A stretch of DNA of 64,000 nucleotides from Yamagishiella unicocca (Eukaryota > Chlorophyta > Chlorophyceae > Chlamydomonadales > Volvocaceae): NCBI GenBank assembly GCA_003116995.1, contig BDSL01000051.1:372001-436000 (forward strand). The letters are read 5' to 3'. The notes below the pieces were generated by a model. That model did not search any database. It saw only the letters and a program-made list of their open reading frames with translations, and was not told the origin of the DNA. Positions 22,017-43,133 of this stretch are shown in pieces (position 1 is the stretch's first letter; each line of letters starts with the position of its first letter). Both the position numbers and the translations under genes were made by a program.

Positions 22017-25000
22017 ATCTTGTCGGCGTACGACACAGGACCGCTCATCGTTAAGCTCCAGGACGGTATCGTGAGAGTGCCGATACGCGACGACTGGACT
22101 GGCCGACCAGCGGTTTGAGTTCATGGTCCTTGTCTTTTCGCAGCGCTTCGGCCGCGCCGATGCCCATGTGCATCGTACGTTTCGGAACCCCTTTAGGGGG
22201 CAGGCGTTGGCTTGGTGTGTCGAGAGTGTGAGAGGGAGAGAGATGAGGAGAGAATTGGACGGAGTCGTGGCGAGTGCGCACGAGCTGGCTGGCTGCTACA
22301 GCAGCTACTGCGGGTGCCGCCCTCCGAACCCCTGAGCAAACACCTTGCGTTGAACTTTACATTTAAACCAGAGTATTGCAGCGCGATCGTAGTACGGGAG
22401 TAGGAGGAGGTGTCAAGGGTCGAGGGAGGGGGACAAATACACTGAGCGGACGCGGCATCAGGACCGAGGAGACGTGACTAAGTCTCTCACGGCTTCGTTT
22501 CTCGGGGCGGGGGATGGCAACGCCACTGGAGCAGCTGCCGAGGACGGGTAAGGAGGAGCAGGCGAGATGCCTTGGGTTAGGCGCCTGCGATGGCGACGCT
22601 CATGGCGCATTCTGGCTGGGTGCCAACTGGTGTTGTGTAAGGGAGGAGAGAGGCCGCCGCCTTCCCCCAGCTGCTGACCTGTTTTCGACCAAATTCCGAC
22701 GGAAAGAAGCCAGCTTCCGTTGTACCACAACTCAAAGGCACGCACGTGATTTGCTTTTTTATCTCTCGGTAATTATCGCAAAGCGCATGGATTTCCGGTG
22801 CGCTTGGTCCCCTAGGGGGCTGCCTGGGCGCCGTCGAGCGCAGGCCGCTGGACAGTCCGGGGAAACCGCCTACGACGAACTGGTTCGACTGGCACGACTG
22901 GCACACGTCTGACAAGTGCTAATGGTGCGTGAAGACCTTCCCTGCCCTAAGGGCTGCATTATTACACGCCTATAGAGGCGTCGCAGCGCAATCAGGCCTT
23001 CCCTGGAGCTCTTCTTATGGTCCATTTCGCGCGACAGCATGCGTTTCACGACACGGTGGAGGTGCCACCGGCCGAATGTAAGGCCAAGTAATCGCTGCAA
23101 ACCGACTGTTCCGATGCGTGCAGATTTGTTTGCCCCCGGAGTCCTTCCACAAGGGCCATCTTCCCGCACCCACACCCGTACAGTAAGTAACCCCTCCGCC
23201 CGAAAAGTAAGGCAGGGCAGGGTGCGCGCGGCCCGGTGTGCGCGTGCGCACAGACCGTCAATTGCCCCCCGGCCTCCGTCGCCACCAAATTACTACAGCA
23301 CGAATCCGCACTGACATATCGCAACCCTGTACTCGTAACGTCGTACACCCTGTGACTAGTCGTAAACGCACTCGGCGCCGAATGATGTCCCACATACGCC
23401 CACGCCCTGCCAAGCGCCGAGAGAGGCCCGGCAGCAAACTAAATACAAAAACCATCACTCAAGTCCCGTTGCCGTACGATAGCCCCGTGGCCTCTCCCAC
23501 GGCCCTGACAGACCTGCTCACGCCTAACCGGACCGAACTGCCGGTATTGTGTCATCCAAACCAAAAGCTGGCAAAATCAAAATAAACCTCGGGGTGCAAT
23601 TCCGCGCGTGCTGGGTATTCTGGTAAATACCCCTTTTTCCCAACCCCAGCCGTGGGATATGCCCCCCCTTTGCCACCTGCCCGCATCCGGGCGCTAGTGT
23701 CGCGTCGCCCGCCTCAATGCATGCTCAGCTCAGCACGGCTAGGACACGGTCCACCACTATACCGGCCGATTACAAATGCCTCAGCGTCGTTACGTCGCGT
23801 CTCGCTAGGAGACAACATTGCCCCCGTTTTAATTTGCGCTTCACACTGGATCCAAGAATGTGCTGTACAGTCCTTCCGCTACCCCCCTCGGCGCTGCGAG
23901 AAAACCCTCCCACACACAAGGTCGCGTAAGCTGCCCGGGCGGGCCCCAGTGGCAACATGCGCCCTGCCCGCTCGCGGACTGGCACGCGCCGCAGCGCAGA
24001 CGGGCGCGAGGCCACCACCGCGCGCCAGCACACCCAAACCTCCCAACCACCGTCCCTCCTGCTGTGTTATAGCTGTGACAGAGCTCCTGATGCAAGGTAA
24101 GGCAGTGTGATGCATTGTGAGGCGAGGCAAACCGGAGCGACCCCGGCCTGCCACGCCCAATGAGTTCCCGCACGCGTGGCGTCCGGAACTAGGGAGCTGC
24201 GCTTTCAAGGCGCTCTGGGCCCAGGGTAGAGCCCAACTGAGGCCTCCCAGGCCTGGCAGCCGACAAGCAAGCGCACCAACTAGGCCAGAAACCACAACAC
24301 TGCCAAGTGGACAATGCGCCGCACAGCACAGCACATGAATGGCTTCCGATCAACCCCCCTACCGGGAGGCGACGATCACGGCAGGTGTCATGGATCACGA
24401 TCGAGATCAACAGGAAAATCGCGGGTGATGTCTTCCAGGACTGCATTGAAACCAACTAACAACCGCACGAACCGGACGGCATGGCGAGTTGCATGGTTCC
24501 GTTTGCCCAAACGATCTTGAGCAGCTGTACGAGCAAACAGATGACACCGGGTGTCGTGGTGCTTGAAAATTGCCCGGCGGCGCGCGGGGCGTGCAAGAGC
24601 GGTGCAACGCTTCGCGCGCTGTGTCAACATGTACGGCATTTCTTCCTCTTTAGGACCCAACGGAATAGAAAAAGAAAAAGTTGGAACCCAAAGGAGCGCA
24701 CATCTCTTGAGGAGCCAGCCTCCAAAGGGCCTTACGTGCTGTGGCGGCCTTAATTCCCCTGCCTGCCCCCAGCACCTGCTCCATCGTTGCTTTGCTGACC
24801 CAATCCCGCACCAGCACCGACCCCAACTGGCCCAAGGCGGTGGCAGGGCCAGTGCCGGCGCAAGGTAATTTATGCAATCGAGGCTGGCGCTTCCAGTGGC
24901 GGCGCTTTACGTCACCAATCGCGACCGCATCGCGCAGGAGCCCAGCCTCCCCCCTTACCACAGGGGCGCAAACCCCAACCGGGGTACCTACGCGTGCATG

Positions 25001-25550
25001 AAGGGCCTTACGCCGTGAAAAGTCCATTGCTCACATGCGCAGGACTGGCACCGCGTACCCGCTTCAGCGGCTTCACCAAAAACCCACCCTCCTTTCAGCA
25101 CCCCGATCAACCCCAACACAACAGTGGTTGGACGCTTTATGCAACTTGGTATGCCTTGAAAAACAAACCCATCGCCGCGGCGAGTTTGACACTTGCACTT
25201 ATTGCACTTCCGCCATCACCGTTCAACCCACTCCCCGCGGCCGCGTTCGTTTCCCCGTCCATAACCTTCGGTTGTTGCGCAACTTATGCCAAGGACAGCC
25301 ATCCATGCTGCCCCCGGCAAACTCCCGGCCTCCACATCCACATCAGATGTCGCCCATGCGGACACGACTGGGGTGCCAAGACGCTGAGCTGACGCCGGCT
25401 GGAAGGCCGCCAGCCCTACGTGGCCTGCCCACACGGCCTCCCCACAGGCCACACATCTCGCAGATCGGCACGAGGGTCCCAGCCGCCTGCTCCTTGCAGG
25501 CCAGCCAGGCTGCCCGCTTGCGGCAGCAGCGGCGGTGACGCTCCGTCAGC
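22017..25550. other. long region with no assigned gene; possible relic at 24,770-25,160
   Basis: Most of the interval has only short frames without motifs. Between about 24,770 and 25,160 on the + strand, several short protein-like pieces are separated by AG/GT-like junctions. Examples are LALPVAALYVTNRDRIAQ (about 24,885-24,940) with PPYHRGANPNRGTYACMKGL following in frame to a stop near 25,019, and NPNTTVVGRFMQLG (about 25,108-25,150). They could be exons of an unrecognised gene or remnants of one. I could not join them in a consistent phase. No TGTAA close to the rhodanese stop; the first is near 22,634. Confidence 0.3.
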
Positions 25551-32654
<7,104 letters not shown>

Positions 32655-35600
32655 CTGTACGACAACGCGTCCGCGTCAGGTGGTGGAGGGGCCGTGGGGG
32701 GGGGGGCGGGCGGGTGGAGCGTTTGAGGAGGAGAGAGGGAAGGCGGGAGCGGAGGTGAGGGCGGCGGCAGCGGGGCGACCGTCAGCTTCTGCGAGGTGAC
32801 GGCCCAGACCCAAATCTCTTTATCGCGTTGGGACACTTGTCTCTACTGCGTACCTCCATATGTGGGTCAAGGGCTGCTGTACTGCAGGGTGACGAAGCAA
32901 CCGCCCCTACTGCCACCGGTACGCCCTTGGCCGGATAGCAGCCGGCTGTTTCTGCGGCTGGGCGGCTGGGCGGCCAAGAATCTCAGAGGCGTCTGTTGCG
33001 CCTCCCGGTGCCACTCGTCCTCACTGCCCTCGGCGTACCGCCACCGCCGGCCTGTTGCTGCTGCTAGTGCTACTGCTAGTGCTACTGCAACACCTGTCGC
33101 CTGGAGCATGGGGTGCGCCATGCGCCATCCCTACGACGCCCACGCGGGAGGCCGGCAGCGCAAGCCGCGGGAAGGTTGGGGGAAGAGAGGGGCAAAGTGA
33201 GGCCTACTAGGCGCATCGAGGCAGCTCGCAAGCCAGGGCATGCACACTACATAGGCCTTCGGGCTATGCTTGGAAGCGCGCGCCCCTACAGAAACCTGGA
33301 AGACACTTCAGGAGCGAAGTAGGGCTGACCGACCCACGTGCCCTTCGCATGGCCTGGATGGTTAACCCCGTCGTAAACACAGGATTGCGGAGAATATTGG
33401 CCCTGATTGCGGCATCATTGAAAGCACGTCATGTGACGTTAGTATAGGCGGCTTGAGCTCACCTCTCAGCTGAAAGTCTTCACCGACGGTGCCAGGCTTG
33501 CTGACATAATTCTTGGCGCTACATAAAATTTGAACTGCGCCAAAAAAGGAAGCGACTTGCTTGTGAGCGACTGTGGTAACCTAAAATGGCCAGAACGGAT
33601 TGTAAGGCCCTACAACCGGTAACGCTAAGACTATACAGAAAATAAGATGTGACAATCCTAATTGTAACTTGCGTTGGCTCCCTGGCGACTTTGCTTGGAA
33701 AGGCCTCCAGTCCAACGTACTCAGCGGTACCAGCGACGACGTTTAGGCGGTTGCCAATTCAATAGGATACGATATGTATGAGCATCACTGGTACGCGGGA
33801 AACCCTGGACACTGGATGTTGAACACAGGTTCCGGCCGGTAGAGCTTACGTGTCTTCCCCTCGGCAATGAGAAGGCAGTGTACTCAAAGTGTCCTGTGCA
33901 TTCAATTGTGTACGTAATGCTTCCTTCGGGATGCTTCGGAAAGCAGTCGGTTTGGACAAATACGGCGGCGGACCACACTGCGTCCCAGACGACCGAAATA
34001 AACATGGAACGTAGGCCTTTTCTGCTTAGAATGGGCTACTACGGGGAATATACATGGATCCTGATGTTACATTCATCTCTTCGGCCGAGCGTTTTCGTCG
34101 GTTTATAGCACGTGGTTGCTAGGTTCCTGCAACCCAGCCCCGCCAGGCAAAACTGTTACAGCTACACAGTACATATCTCAGCTTCCACGATAGACTATTT
34201 AAACCGTTTGGCAGCTGTTGCCGCGCTGCCTCTGTCGGCATTGTGGTTCCGAAATGCTGATGGCGGCGGTTGCGTTTCCTGGGCAGCATGTGTTCCCAGC
34301 GTGCCTTTCAATTTGCGCGGAGTGTATGCCATTGACCATTGCGCTTTTGCAAGGGCCATCGCCGCCGTCAGTAACCCGCCAGTAAAGACCGTCGACTTGC
34401 CGTTTCGCCTTTGCGAACACGCCAACAAAACCGCTTGTTGCCTTCACGTGAGCGACATAGGAATCCTGACATGAGCAGACTACTGTGCACATGGAGGTGC
34501 TACTTCCTGCTTTCCGCTTGCTAATCAAGTTTTGGGTCTCGTGTGAGCACGTCATACTTTGCTTGGTCACAAAGCGATAAGATCATTCCGCCGGCAGATA
34601 TTTGGCTAAATTCCAGATCAACTGTTTAATTCTGGAGGTGCATGCGAAGATACGAAGCAGAGCGAGAGCGCGGGGCTGTGCGGTGACATTTGATCAGCCG
34701 CTCGCTCTGTTCCGGTGCACGTGACGGCACGCTTCAGCACCAGGGGGAAGCCATGGATGTTGGTGGGCGCCACTTATGCATACCACCTCCCAATGATATG
34801 GTTACTCGAAATGTCTCGAACGCGCGTAGAGGTGAGCACCTGCTGTGGGCAGCTGGTTCCAGGATCAAGCCGCAGCAGATCCCAGCGCAAAGAAGGGACG
34901 CGGGAGGTATGGCGTTTTGGGTTTGGACGATCCTAAAGGCTGCAAAAGAGCGCTCCATCACATGATAATTGCTTGTTCATAAAACGTTACAGGAGTTATC
35001 CACCGCTTCCCGACACGGTGGGGAGTGCAAGATTGGGCGTGTTCCGATACGTTCCGATCAAATGGGACATAAGTTCGCTACCCACCGACAAATTTACTAC
35101 GATTTTCATACTGGAGGCATTCCACGATTGCACCGATTAACCAGTTTAGTACGTACCTGTAAGGCCCATAACTGAGCAACAGCACCTTAACACCTACCGG
35201 TATCTCCACCGATAGACCCTATGCAGTATACATGCGTATATATGCATAAACCCTAAGCAGTATATACCGTCTGTCTGTCTGTAATGAGTAATCTGAGTCC
35301 ACACTGAATGGCAAGGTAGTGTCTACCGTTGTCTACCGGTATCCGTGGTTGTTACCATTCGTGGGATTTTTCCGGTGTCCATGCCAATCCCTGATTGTAA
35401 TCCAGGTGACATGCACGTTCCCCACTTCCCCGCCAATAAGGGCCAATACAATGGCACCAATTGCTAAGGCAGTCAGCAAGTATGACCATAGCCAGCTGCG
35501 GTACAGACCCATCCACCGCTAAGAGGAAGTGATGAGATTGATCCCTGCTGATTTTATTTTTTCTCTTGTGTCCATTGACTCCCTGGCTTGAACGGACGCG

Positions 35601-36886
35601 TGCCGTATGAAAGTACGGATGTAACATCGTAACAATTGTTTTTCTCTCCCCTGCATTATTGCTTTAGAAGCACCTCCCTTGACCGTCGATGAACGCAGAG
35701 GCCCACAAACAATCCTCACATCATTATTCCGGACCCCTGGCACCTATGTACGAAAGTATCCACAGTGATGGGCCTAAGCGACGCCGCCTTTGCAGCCAGG
35801 CCACAGGAGATTCAACGTGATGTTTGCGCTTGCGTGTGCTCGGGCGTAGCCAGTGGCGCAGCCCAGCCGTCGTCGACTGTACATACACATACAGGCGCAG
35901 ACCTTAATGGCTTTACCCGTTAAGGCCTGGCTCCGCCGATGGAACGAAATATCGAGTGTTAAAAGCCCCTAGCTGGATAAACCAAACTATTTGGATCGCC
36001 GTGTGGCCAGCTGCAAAGCCCGTGCCCTCGTTGCCGGACCTTGCGAAGACAGTTCTTCGGACGGCCCTGGCGTTCTAACCTGGACTCGGGGCGGCGCTGG
36101 TGTTTAAGGGGCTCGGGCGAACGTAGGGAGACGCCTGGTCGCTTACAACGCCATATCGGCACATGCTGGCCGCGAACAGCGGGGTGATCAGCTCCGACGG
36201 ACCGTTTGAGACTTGCTAGGGCGAGGGCACGAGTTAGTTGTGCTTGTGCTTTGCGCGTGGCCCTTGGTAGCGTTGCCACTGAAGGTGGGGAGGATGCCAC
36301 TAACTCGACTGTTGCTTGACCACGCGCGCACGACGATGCCTTCCATGTCGACTATTTGTCGCCAGGGTAAGGCTAGACACGTGAGCTGGGTACGAACGGA
36401 TCAAGTCTCGATGTGCTTGCAAAGGGCGAGGCCCTGCCCGCCCCGTTGCTGTGTGCTAGCCGGTAGAAGCCACGGGCCCAGAGAGCTTAGGGCGTATGTG
36501 TCTGGAAACGACATGAGGGCCGGCAGCGGTAACGGACGTCAGGCATTGCCACTGTATTCCGCGACGTCACAGGCTGTACGAACAGCGACGACTACCACTA
36601 CGACGACGAATAACAGCAACGTAACAGCCCGAAACCCGGAATACCTCCTCACACCCGCATCCCCAATCCCACCCGATCCCCCTATCGCCCCGCCTTGTGC
36701 CTAACCAAGGTCACACAACGCGTACCATTTCCTCCTTGCCAACACGTTGCCCTGCCCTGCCCACGTACAACGCCAACGACACCAACTTCCAAACATACAG
36801 ATACAATCTCCTAGTCGGCCAACCCAGCCCAACTGCTAATGGGCAACTGAATGAATGAGTGAATGGAGTCCACAACCGACTGCCCA
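32655..36886. other. no assigned gene; upstream of the CDKL kinase and downstream of chitobiase
   Basis: The left end should hold the missing first exon and promoter of the kinase gene (- strand). A short triplet run (GCTGCTGCTAGTGCTACTGC) lies at about 33,056-33,090. At 34,112-34,474 a + strand frame has a cysteine-containing, fairly protein-like stretch (FNLRGVYAIDHCAFARAIAA, then VDLPFRLCEHANKTACCLHV), but no splice context or family was recognised. Around 35,215-35,270 two near-identical CCCTA(T/A)GCAGTATA motifs occur close together. Otherwise nothing is supported. Confidence 0.35.
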
Positions 36887-39800
36887 CTACTGCTCATCAA
36901 CGCTGGGGCCCGTGAACTCCCTGACCGCCTCCCACATGGCTGCTGTGTCGGCTCGTGCCGCCGGCTCCGCATCGGGTGAGTGATCCAGGCAGCCCATGTT
37001 CCAGGTGCCCACACCCCGCAGCCCAAGCCTTCTCGCCAAGCCGTACCGCAGCGCCAGACTGTCTGGTGTCTCGAACCACACCTGCGGAGCAGTAGTTATC
37101 GAACATCGCAGCAAGGGACCGACATGCAACCGTAACGACGCGCACTCCCACATAGGCTAGAGTCCTCATATGCCGCTGTGTGATTTTGCCCATTCACGGA
37201 TACGTCAGGACAGAGAGTGGCGCTCGGGCCCATACACTCAGCCCCGCGTGCCGCCCCAGCGCCAGTTGCGCTTCCAAAGGCAAGGTACAAACCTGGGGCG
37301 GCATATGTAACATTCGACTTCTGAGAAACAACTGTTACATTGGCCCTCAGACCATAAGGTTGAGCGATCCTGTGTTTCGTGAGTTCCAAGTTTTCCAATC
37401 TACCAATACCTGGAGGCTGGAGCGGCACAGGCTGAGAGCAAATCACGTAGTCGCATTGCAGGACCTTCTCGCTCCTCGTGCGAAGCCTGGCTTCGATTCC
37501 CTGCCCCGCACGCGCACCTGATGCACCTGGCCTGTGTCTGCTGCCACGTAGTTGAAGTGCGGGCTGCTCGCCAGAGGGTCCCACACCAGCCTCGTGGTGC
37601 TGCTGTCGGAGCGGAGCACTGCCGCGCGGGGTCAAGAGACAGCGGGATTGGCGGTATGACTGGCGTTTTCTGGAGCGAGCAGGCCGGCGTGCCATGTGGT
37701 GCGTGTAGTGCGAGCCGCGGACTCGACGACGCAGGTGAGGCTGTGCTTGGTGGCATACGGCATGACAAAATTATATGAGTTAAGCCCGGGCGGCGGATAA
37801 GTGCACTGGGAGGCGGGTCGGCTGTGAAATGGACGAGGAATGGCACGGAATCGGGCACGGCGGCCAAGCGGGCCGGTGTGCCCTTCCTCTCGTGTGCTGG
37901 CCTCACCGGCCATTATGTCCTTATAATCCCGCTGCGCGCCGGCGGCATCACTGCAGGGACAGCCCCGGTACTCGACAGGCTGCACAAGACAAAGGTCCGT
38001 CTGCGGATCCGGAGCCAAACCGCGGGCGTCTGGCTCGCACGGATAGTCGTACCCGTACCTGCAGCGCGAATCACACTGTAACAGTTACTACTACGTGGGG
38101 CGCAAGGGTACAGCGCACTGGTCGAAGGCTGCGGGGATGCCGTGTGCGGCGGGATTCGCACTGGACATCCCTCGAGGTAGACAAGAGATGGTCCGGTATG
38201 TTAGTAAATGTTATAAGGTTTCGGAGCAGCGTACGGGCCCAATTGCGGATCCCTCACCTGTTCAATCATGGGACCCAGGGGGTTGTGTGGACGCGCTGGT
38301 CTCTTCGCTTTTTCCGCGTCACTCCTATCTAATCCCCAACGCGATGCATTTGGTGCCATGCGCATCGGCTTACAAACTCGTCTGACCCAAGAAGGCGGCC
38401 TAGCAAATTCTCAAACCCTACCAAGCGAAACCGAGGATTATCTTGCTCGCAGGCACACCTAGGTCCAGGTACTGTTGCAGGCCCTTGACAACCTGCAGAG
38501 CGAACAAGGGAGGGTATCTAGCAATGCAGACAGCCTCTGCTCTTGAGCGCACAATAGTTGCTGTGGCATCCATTTTTGCTGATGTGTGGGTTGCCATTGG
38601 CACCCCGCCCGCAGGGCGGGTGACGGCAAGGCGGAGTGCTTAAAGACGGTGGCTCCGGTAGGTATCACAGCTCGCTATCGCAGCAGTGGCCCATAGACGT
38701 GGGCTGCGCGTGGGCTTGTTTGATGGGCAGCAGCTGACCCTCAGCAGCTGTCCCGGCTGCGTAGGCATGTTGACAATATGGCACGGGTGTTCGCTGTGGG
38801 CCTAAAGGGTGTGCCGTTGAGAGTGCCGCACCTGGGGTAGAGGGCTGTTGGCCGCGGCAACGCAGCGACCGAAGATCTGCAGGAGGAATACGGTGAAGAC
38901 TGTGGAGCCCTTTCGTGCAACAGGAAACCAAGCTGCGTCACCTCGTCGTGCAGCCCACTTAATAACCAGGCGATGTGCCCGATGGCTCTGCCTTTTGGTC
39001 TGGAACCCACTGTAACAGTTACTACAACCCAGGCGGGGACGCAGCAAGCCTAAGACCTGAGTCACCCGGGCATCCCCACCCATCTAATCCACCTGCGCTT
39101 GCATGTCGTATGCCATGACGAATAGCCTATCAGCTGCGTCCGCCAGGCCAACATAGTCGTAGTCCCGGCCATCGTTCCCGAACGCTGCCCAGGGGACGTC
39201 AACTGACACCTGCATACCCAGTATATACAAGGGCCGGGGTTGTGGCGAACCCATGGGAAGGACATGCCCACCCACATGGGCCGGTGCGGCCGGGGCGTAT
39301 AGCATTTGCTGAGCTTCAGTGAGCCACAGTACGTGGAAACCTAACTCCCGGCTAAGACCGAAAGTTAACGTCGCGTCAAGAAGAATTTTGTCCAGTGCAG
39401 TCATGATACTTGCTGCTGTTGCCATTCGGGCCGCCTAAAGTGCCAGACGAGCCTTTTTAACACTTCTTTTGGGACGGACACCTCATTTCGGACACCTCAC
39501 TTCGGACTAACACATTTGGGACCGACACCGCATTGGGACAGCCAACAGCCCCGAAGCCATTTCATAATCAGCGTATCACGCGGCCCCGAGATCCAGCGTA
39601 CGACAGGCCGACACAGCTGTTACAATACCTGAGCGTAAGGGTTTAACTCCTTGAAAGCCTCCGAGGTCTCCCGCACTAGCCGCGTGTAGTTGCGTGCCAG
39701 CTCCGACCCCATCTGGGACAGGAAGCGCCGGCAGTTTGGCTAAGTCCATCGCGATCTGTACTGCGATGCTGTTGACAACGTGACAAAAGCCCCAACACGC

Positions 39801-41375
39801 GAGTTCCATCCAGGAGAGCTCTTCCGCGGACATGCCTCGATACACCCGGACAATGTAGGAAGATCCACCGTACACGTCCAAAAACAAGCAAACAAGCATA
39901 TTAGAGGCACGTACGCTTCATGCTCGTAGGCTTCGCGTCGATTCCCCCTGCTGCCATATCGCCCGTGAGGGTTGTGCCTGCGGCCGTCTTCTCCCAGGCT
40001 GCACCTCGCAAGTGCCCGATGCAACCACACAGGCAGGGTATGACCATCTACATATGACACTAGCACCCCGCATGATCTGTCACGGCCTCCATCCGCATGC
40101 AGTCGAATTCCTTGATCTCAGGGCACTGTGGCTCACCTTTGCAGGCAACTCGTAGTCGAAGTTGATTCCGTCGTACGCGTACGACCGTGCCAGGGCAATT
40201 TGTTTGGCGATCTGCAGCGGGAGCGGTCCCTCCTCGCTGATACCGTGGAGCGGCATGTCGCCCAACCCAGCTATCCACGTGGTCGTTCACGCAGAGAGAA
40301 GGTTAGGGTTCCGAATCAGCCTCTACCGACCCAGTCCACAGTTGGGAACCGAGCCCGTGCCTACCCATGACTTGCGAACAACTGCATCCGTGATGGGTCC
40401 GGAGACGTCCTCCGCGTTCAGCAGTACCCGCACACCTGCCGGTGCCACACGTATGATCAGTGTGTGGACGGTCAGTGTACGGCCCACCAGGTCTGAAGGT
40501 CAGCGTAGGGCCCAGCGGCTCACCAAGCCGCAGGTCTCGTTTTCCACGGTTGTCCCCAACGCAACAAAATCAGGCTCTCAACCCACACGAACAATAACCT
40601 CAGCACCTGCCGCGTGTGCAGCACAAATTACGTCTGTACGATGCGGAGGCACCCAGGCCAGCGCCGTAATCTGGTCCCAGTCGTATGATGCGATAGGCTG
40701 TTCGTAGGGGTAAAAGAAACCGAGGAACTGCTCCAAGAAAACATGCGGGAGGCAGATAGAAAAGTGCAAATCAGCGAAAATGAGGTGCGTTAGCGACGAA
40801 ACGGTATCTTGAACTGTCAGTCTTGCGATAAAGCTGTGTGCTGCTAACGTGCAGGTTATGAAGCAGCAAACGACGCGAACGCCCTGCCCTACGGGAGTGT
40901 GGGACGCAAACCTACCGGTTCCGCTGATAGCAGTCGCAAAAGCTAGACGAAAACCCGCAGCCGACGAGTAGGCGAGACACGTCATGTCATCAACATGCAA
41001 AACATTAAATCGCCTTTGCGCGTGTTTAATTGAGTCCATGTTATCTCACACGAGCCGATGTGCGCACACCGTCGCCCGTCCTTTGTCCCTAGCAACACAA
41101 CTGCGTACCTCACGCTCGTGCTCCACCTTTACAAATTCGCAGAGATCGGGACGTTCGCAAACGCAAAACGGTGTACGCTCTTCGGCACGCGCGACCGGCC
41201 ACCGCGCGACTTCATCCCAGAACGCAGTTGCAGCTACCCTCGGCGCCGCGAAGCATATGCAAGTTTTGCGCGCTCCGAACAGGAACAGGAGGATCAAGCC
41301 AGACTTGGACCAAGCGCTCGAGCGCATTTTCGAGGCACTGACGTCAAACCAAGGTTCAAATTGTAAATTGCGCAT
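36887..41375 (-). CDS. CTBS: di-N-acetylchitobiase (glycoside hydrolase family 18)
   Basis: Eleven exons, all phase-consistent: 41375-41109, 40727-40583, 40435-40365, 40211-40137, 39712-39629, 39209-39093, 38876-38832, 38492-38422, 38058-37907, 37618-37518 and 37081-36887 (440 residues from ATG 41375, or 424 from ATG 41327). The second Met is preferred because MRSSAWSKSGLILLFLFG then starts a normal signal peptide. Chitobiase landmarks in order: CVCERPDLC, YDWDQITALAWVP, AAHAAGAEVIVRV, the catalytic box YDGINFDYE (general acid Glu182, long numbering), DVPWAAFGNDGRDYDYVGLA, FVMAYDMQAQ, GVPASKIILGFAWYGYDYPC, EYRGCPCSDAAG, VHQVWFETPDSLALRYGLAR and GVGTWNMGCLDHS. Animal chitobiase is lysosomal and splits N,N'-diacetylchitobiose from the reducing end of degraded N-glycans. 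A signal peptide here suggests a vacuolar or secreted role. Introns hold short dispersed repeats, and the intron at about 39,440-39,545 has a decayed GGGAC(C/G)GACACC-type repeat. Confidence 0.93.
38074..38091 (-). repeat. short dispersed motif, copy 1 (chitobiase intron)
   Basis: Eighteen bases identical to 39008-39025. On the - strand the core is GTAACTGTTAC. This copy ends only 15 bases before the acceptor of the exon 38058-37907. Confidence 0.7.
39002..39025 (-). repeat. short dispersed motif, copy 2 (chitobiase intron)
   Basis: The - strand reads GTAACTGTTACAGTGGGTTC. It shares 18 bases with the copy at 38,074 and 20 of 21 positions with the copy at 43,134. It lies in the intron between exons 39209-39093 and 38876-38832. 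Confidence 0.7.
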
Positions 41376-43133
41376 CGTTCAGGGTTTTTTATGGCGGCAT
41401 GAAGTATATGCCATGCCAAAAGGCGTCCCACTGCCGCGACAGCTGCCCTGTACGGTTTACCCGTACCACGCAAATTGCTTTTCACCAATGTTTAGTCCTA
41501 ACTCGGATATATGATATGATGTTATAGTGTCCTCAATCCCAGGCGAACCCAGGACAAGAAGAGGGGCCCATCCATGTCCGTGGCCTCAGCATCTAAGAGC
41601 TAGCCGGTGGGGCTGACCCCAGCAGACGCTGGGGGACAAAGAAAATCCCCAAACTGCTCAGGGAGTCCACCCTGCCCGACACGACAGCCACAGCCAACCC
41701 ACTACACGACCGCCAGGTGCCACAGAACGAAACGCACACCCCGCGCGAAACATCGGGGAAGGGTGACAACAAACTTCCTGTGAAGAGCAGCCCAATTATT
41801 ATTCCCTAGCACCGGCACAGGTGTTTCGCGGGCACTAGTCGTGGTTTCGGCTCCGCTCCAATGACGCAAACCTGGAGCGCGACAGATACGAGCGAAAAAT
41901 CTCACGATTGCGTTGTTAGGTTGATACTGAACAACTTCGCCATATATTATCTGGTAGCTTACGGCTGTCAGTGGTTGCTGGCACACGATCGGAGCCGAAA
42001 GAATAGGTTACGCGTTGCAAGCTCCGCGCAAGTGCGGCGGCTTCCGTTAAAGCCGGGAGGATCATATCAGTCTTAGATACTGTGGCGGGCGAATGCATCT
42101 TCGCCCCTCTGTGACCATTTTAGTGCGAGGCGCTTCATTGCCGTGTGTCCAGTATCCCAAACGCTGGCTGACGCTGGAAAGAAAGCCGGTCACGGCCTGA
42201 GGAGGCGGTTCGTCGGTAATGGTACGCGTGTCACGCCCCTGGGATTCTACCGCGTCCGCAAACTTCGCCTGCAAGCTCCTATAACTACTATAACCCAGGG
42301 TGCGCCGTGGTCCAGACACCGGGCAGCACCGGGCCAGTCGGCAAGGGATGGGGATAAGAACCCAGATGAACCCGGGACCATAACCCACGGACCCCCGTGC
42401 CGACCGCCGTGCTTGCCTGCCAGCGAAAGGAAGGTTAGAGCAATGCGCAGTCCAAGTATGCAAGCAGATCACTACCGCCAGCACCCTCACATGGACAAAG
42501 ACAAGGCACAATGAAGGTACACTCGCTGGGCCAGGCTGGGCCCGGAAGACGGCGCTAGCAGAACGAGGAATGCGGTCTATAACACCAGAGGACTACTCCT
42601 ATCAGGTACTGTAAGATGTAATCGGCACATGATAGGGAGGTGAAAGCAGCCGTCTACAGCGGGCGCTAGCTGCTGCGCACTCGAGGTTGAGAGATGTGCG
42701 AGGGCGCTCGAACCAAAGCACGCGTCAGGAGGCGAACGTTATCAGGAGCATCAATGAATTCCGTGCCGATACTTATCTGAGGCAATTGCGGGATATTGGC
42801 GTTCGGAGAAGCTTGCCAGAAGGCTAATATCGCCACACCACACAGCCTAGCCTTGGCCATGCATCACGTGGGCGAAGGCACCTGTGTACACATGGATCTA
42901 TGTGTCCTGATCCCATAATGGCCAGCAATTTGCTGTGTTAAATGCCGGGGGAAAACGAGTTCGGCCACGAGGCCAGGCAATCTTGCATGACTGTCCCATC
43001 ACTCTGCTAGATGAAATGACACTGCCCAGCCATGGTGTCCATATGCTATACATAATCCAGTTTCGGGATCCAAATGTGCGTGTATAACATCCAAACAGAA
43101 AGCGGAAATCGGCCATGTGGGGGGGGCCTACGT

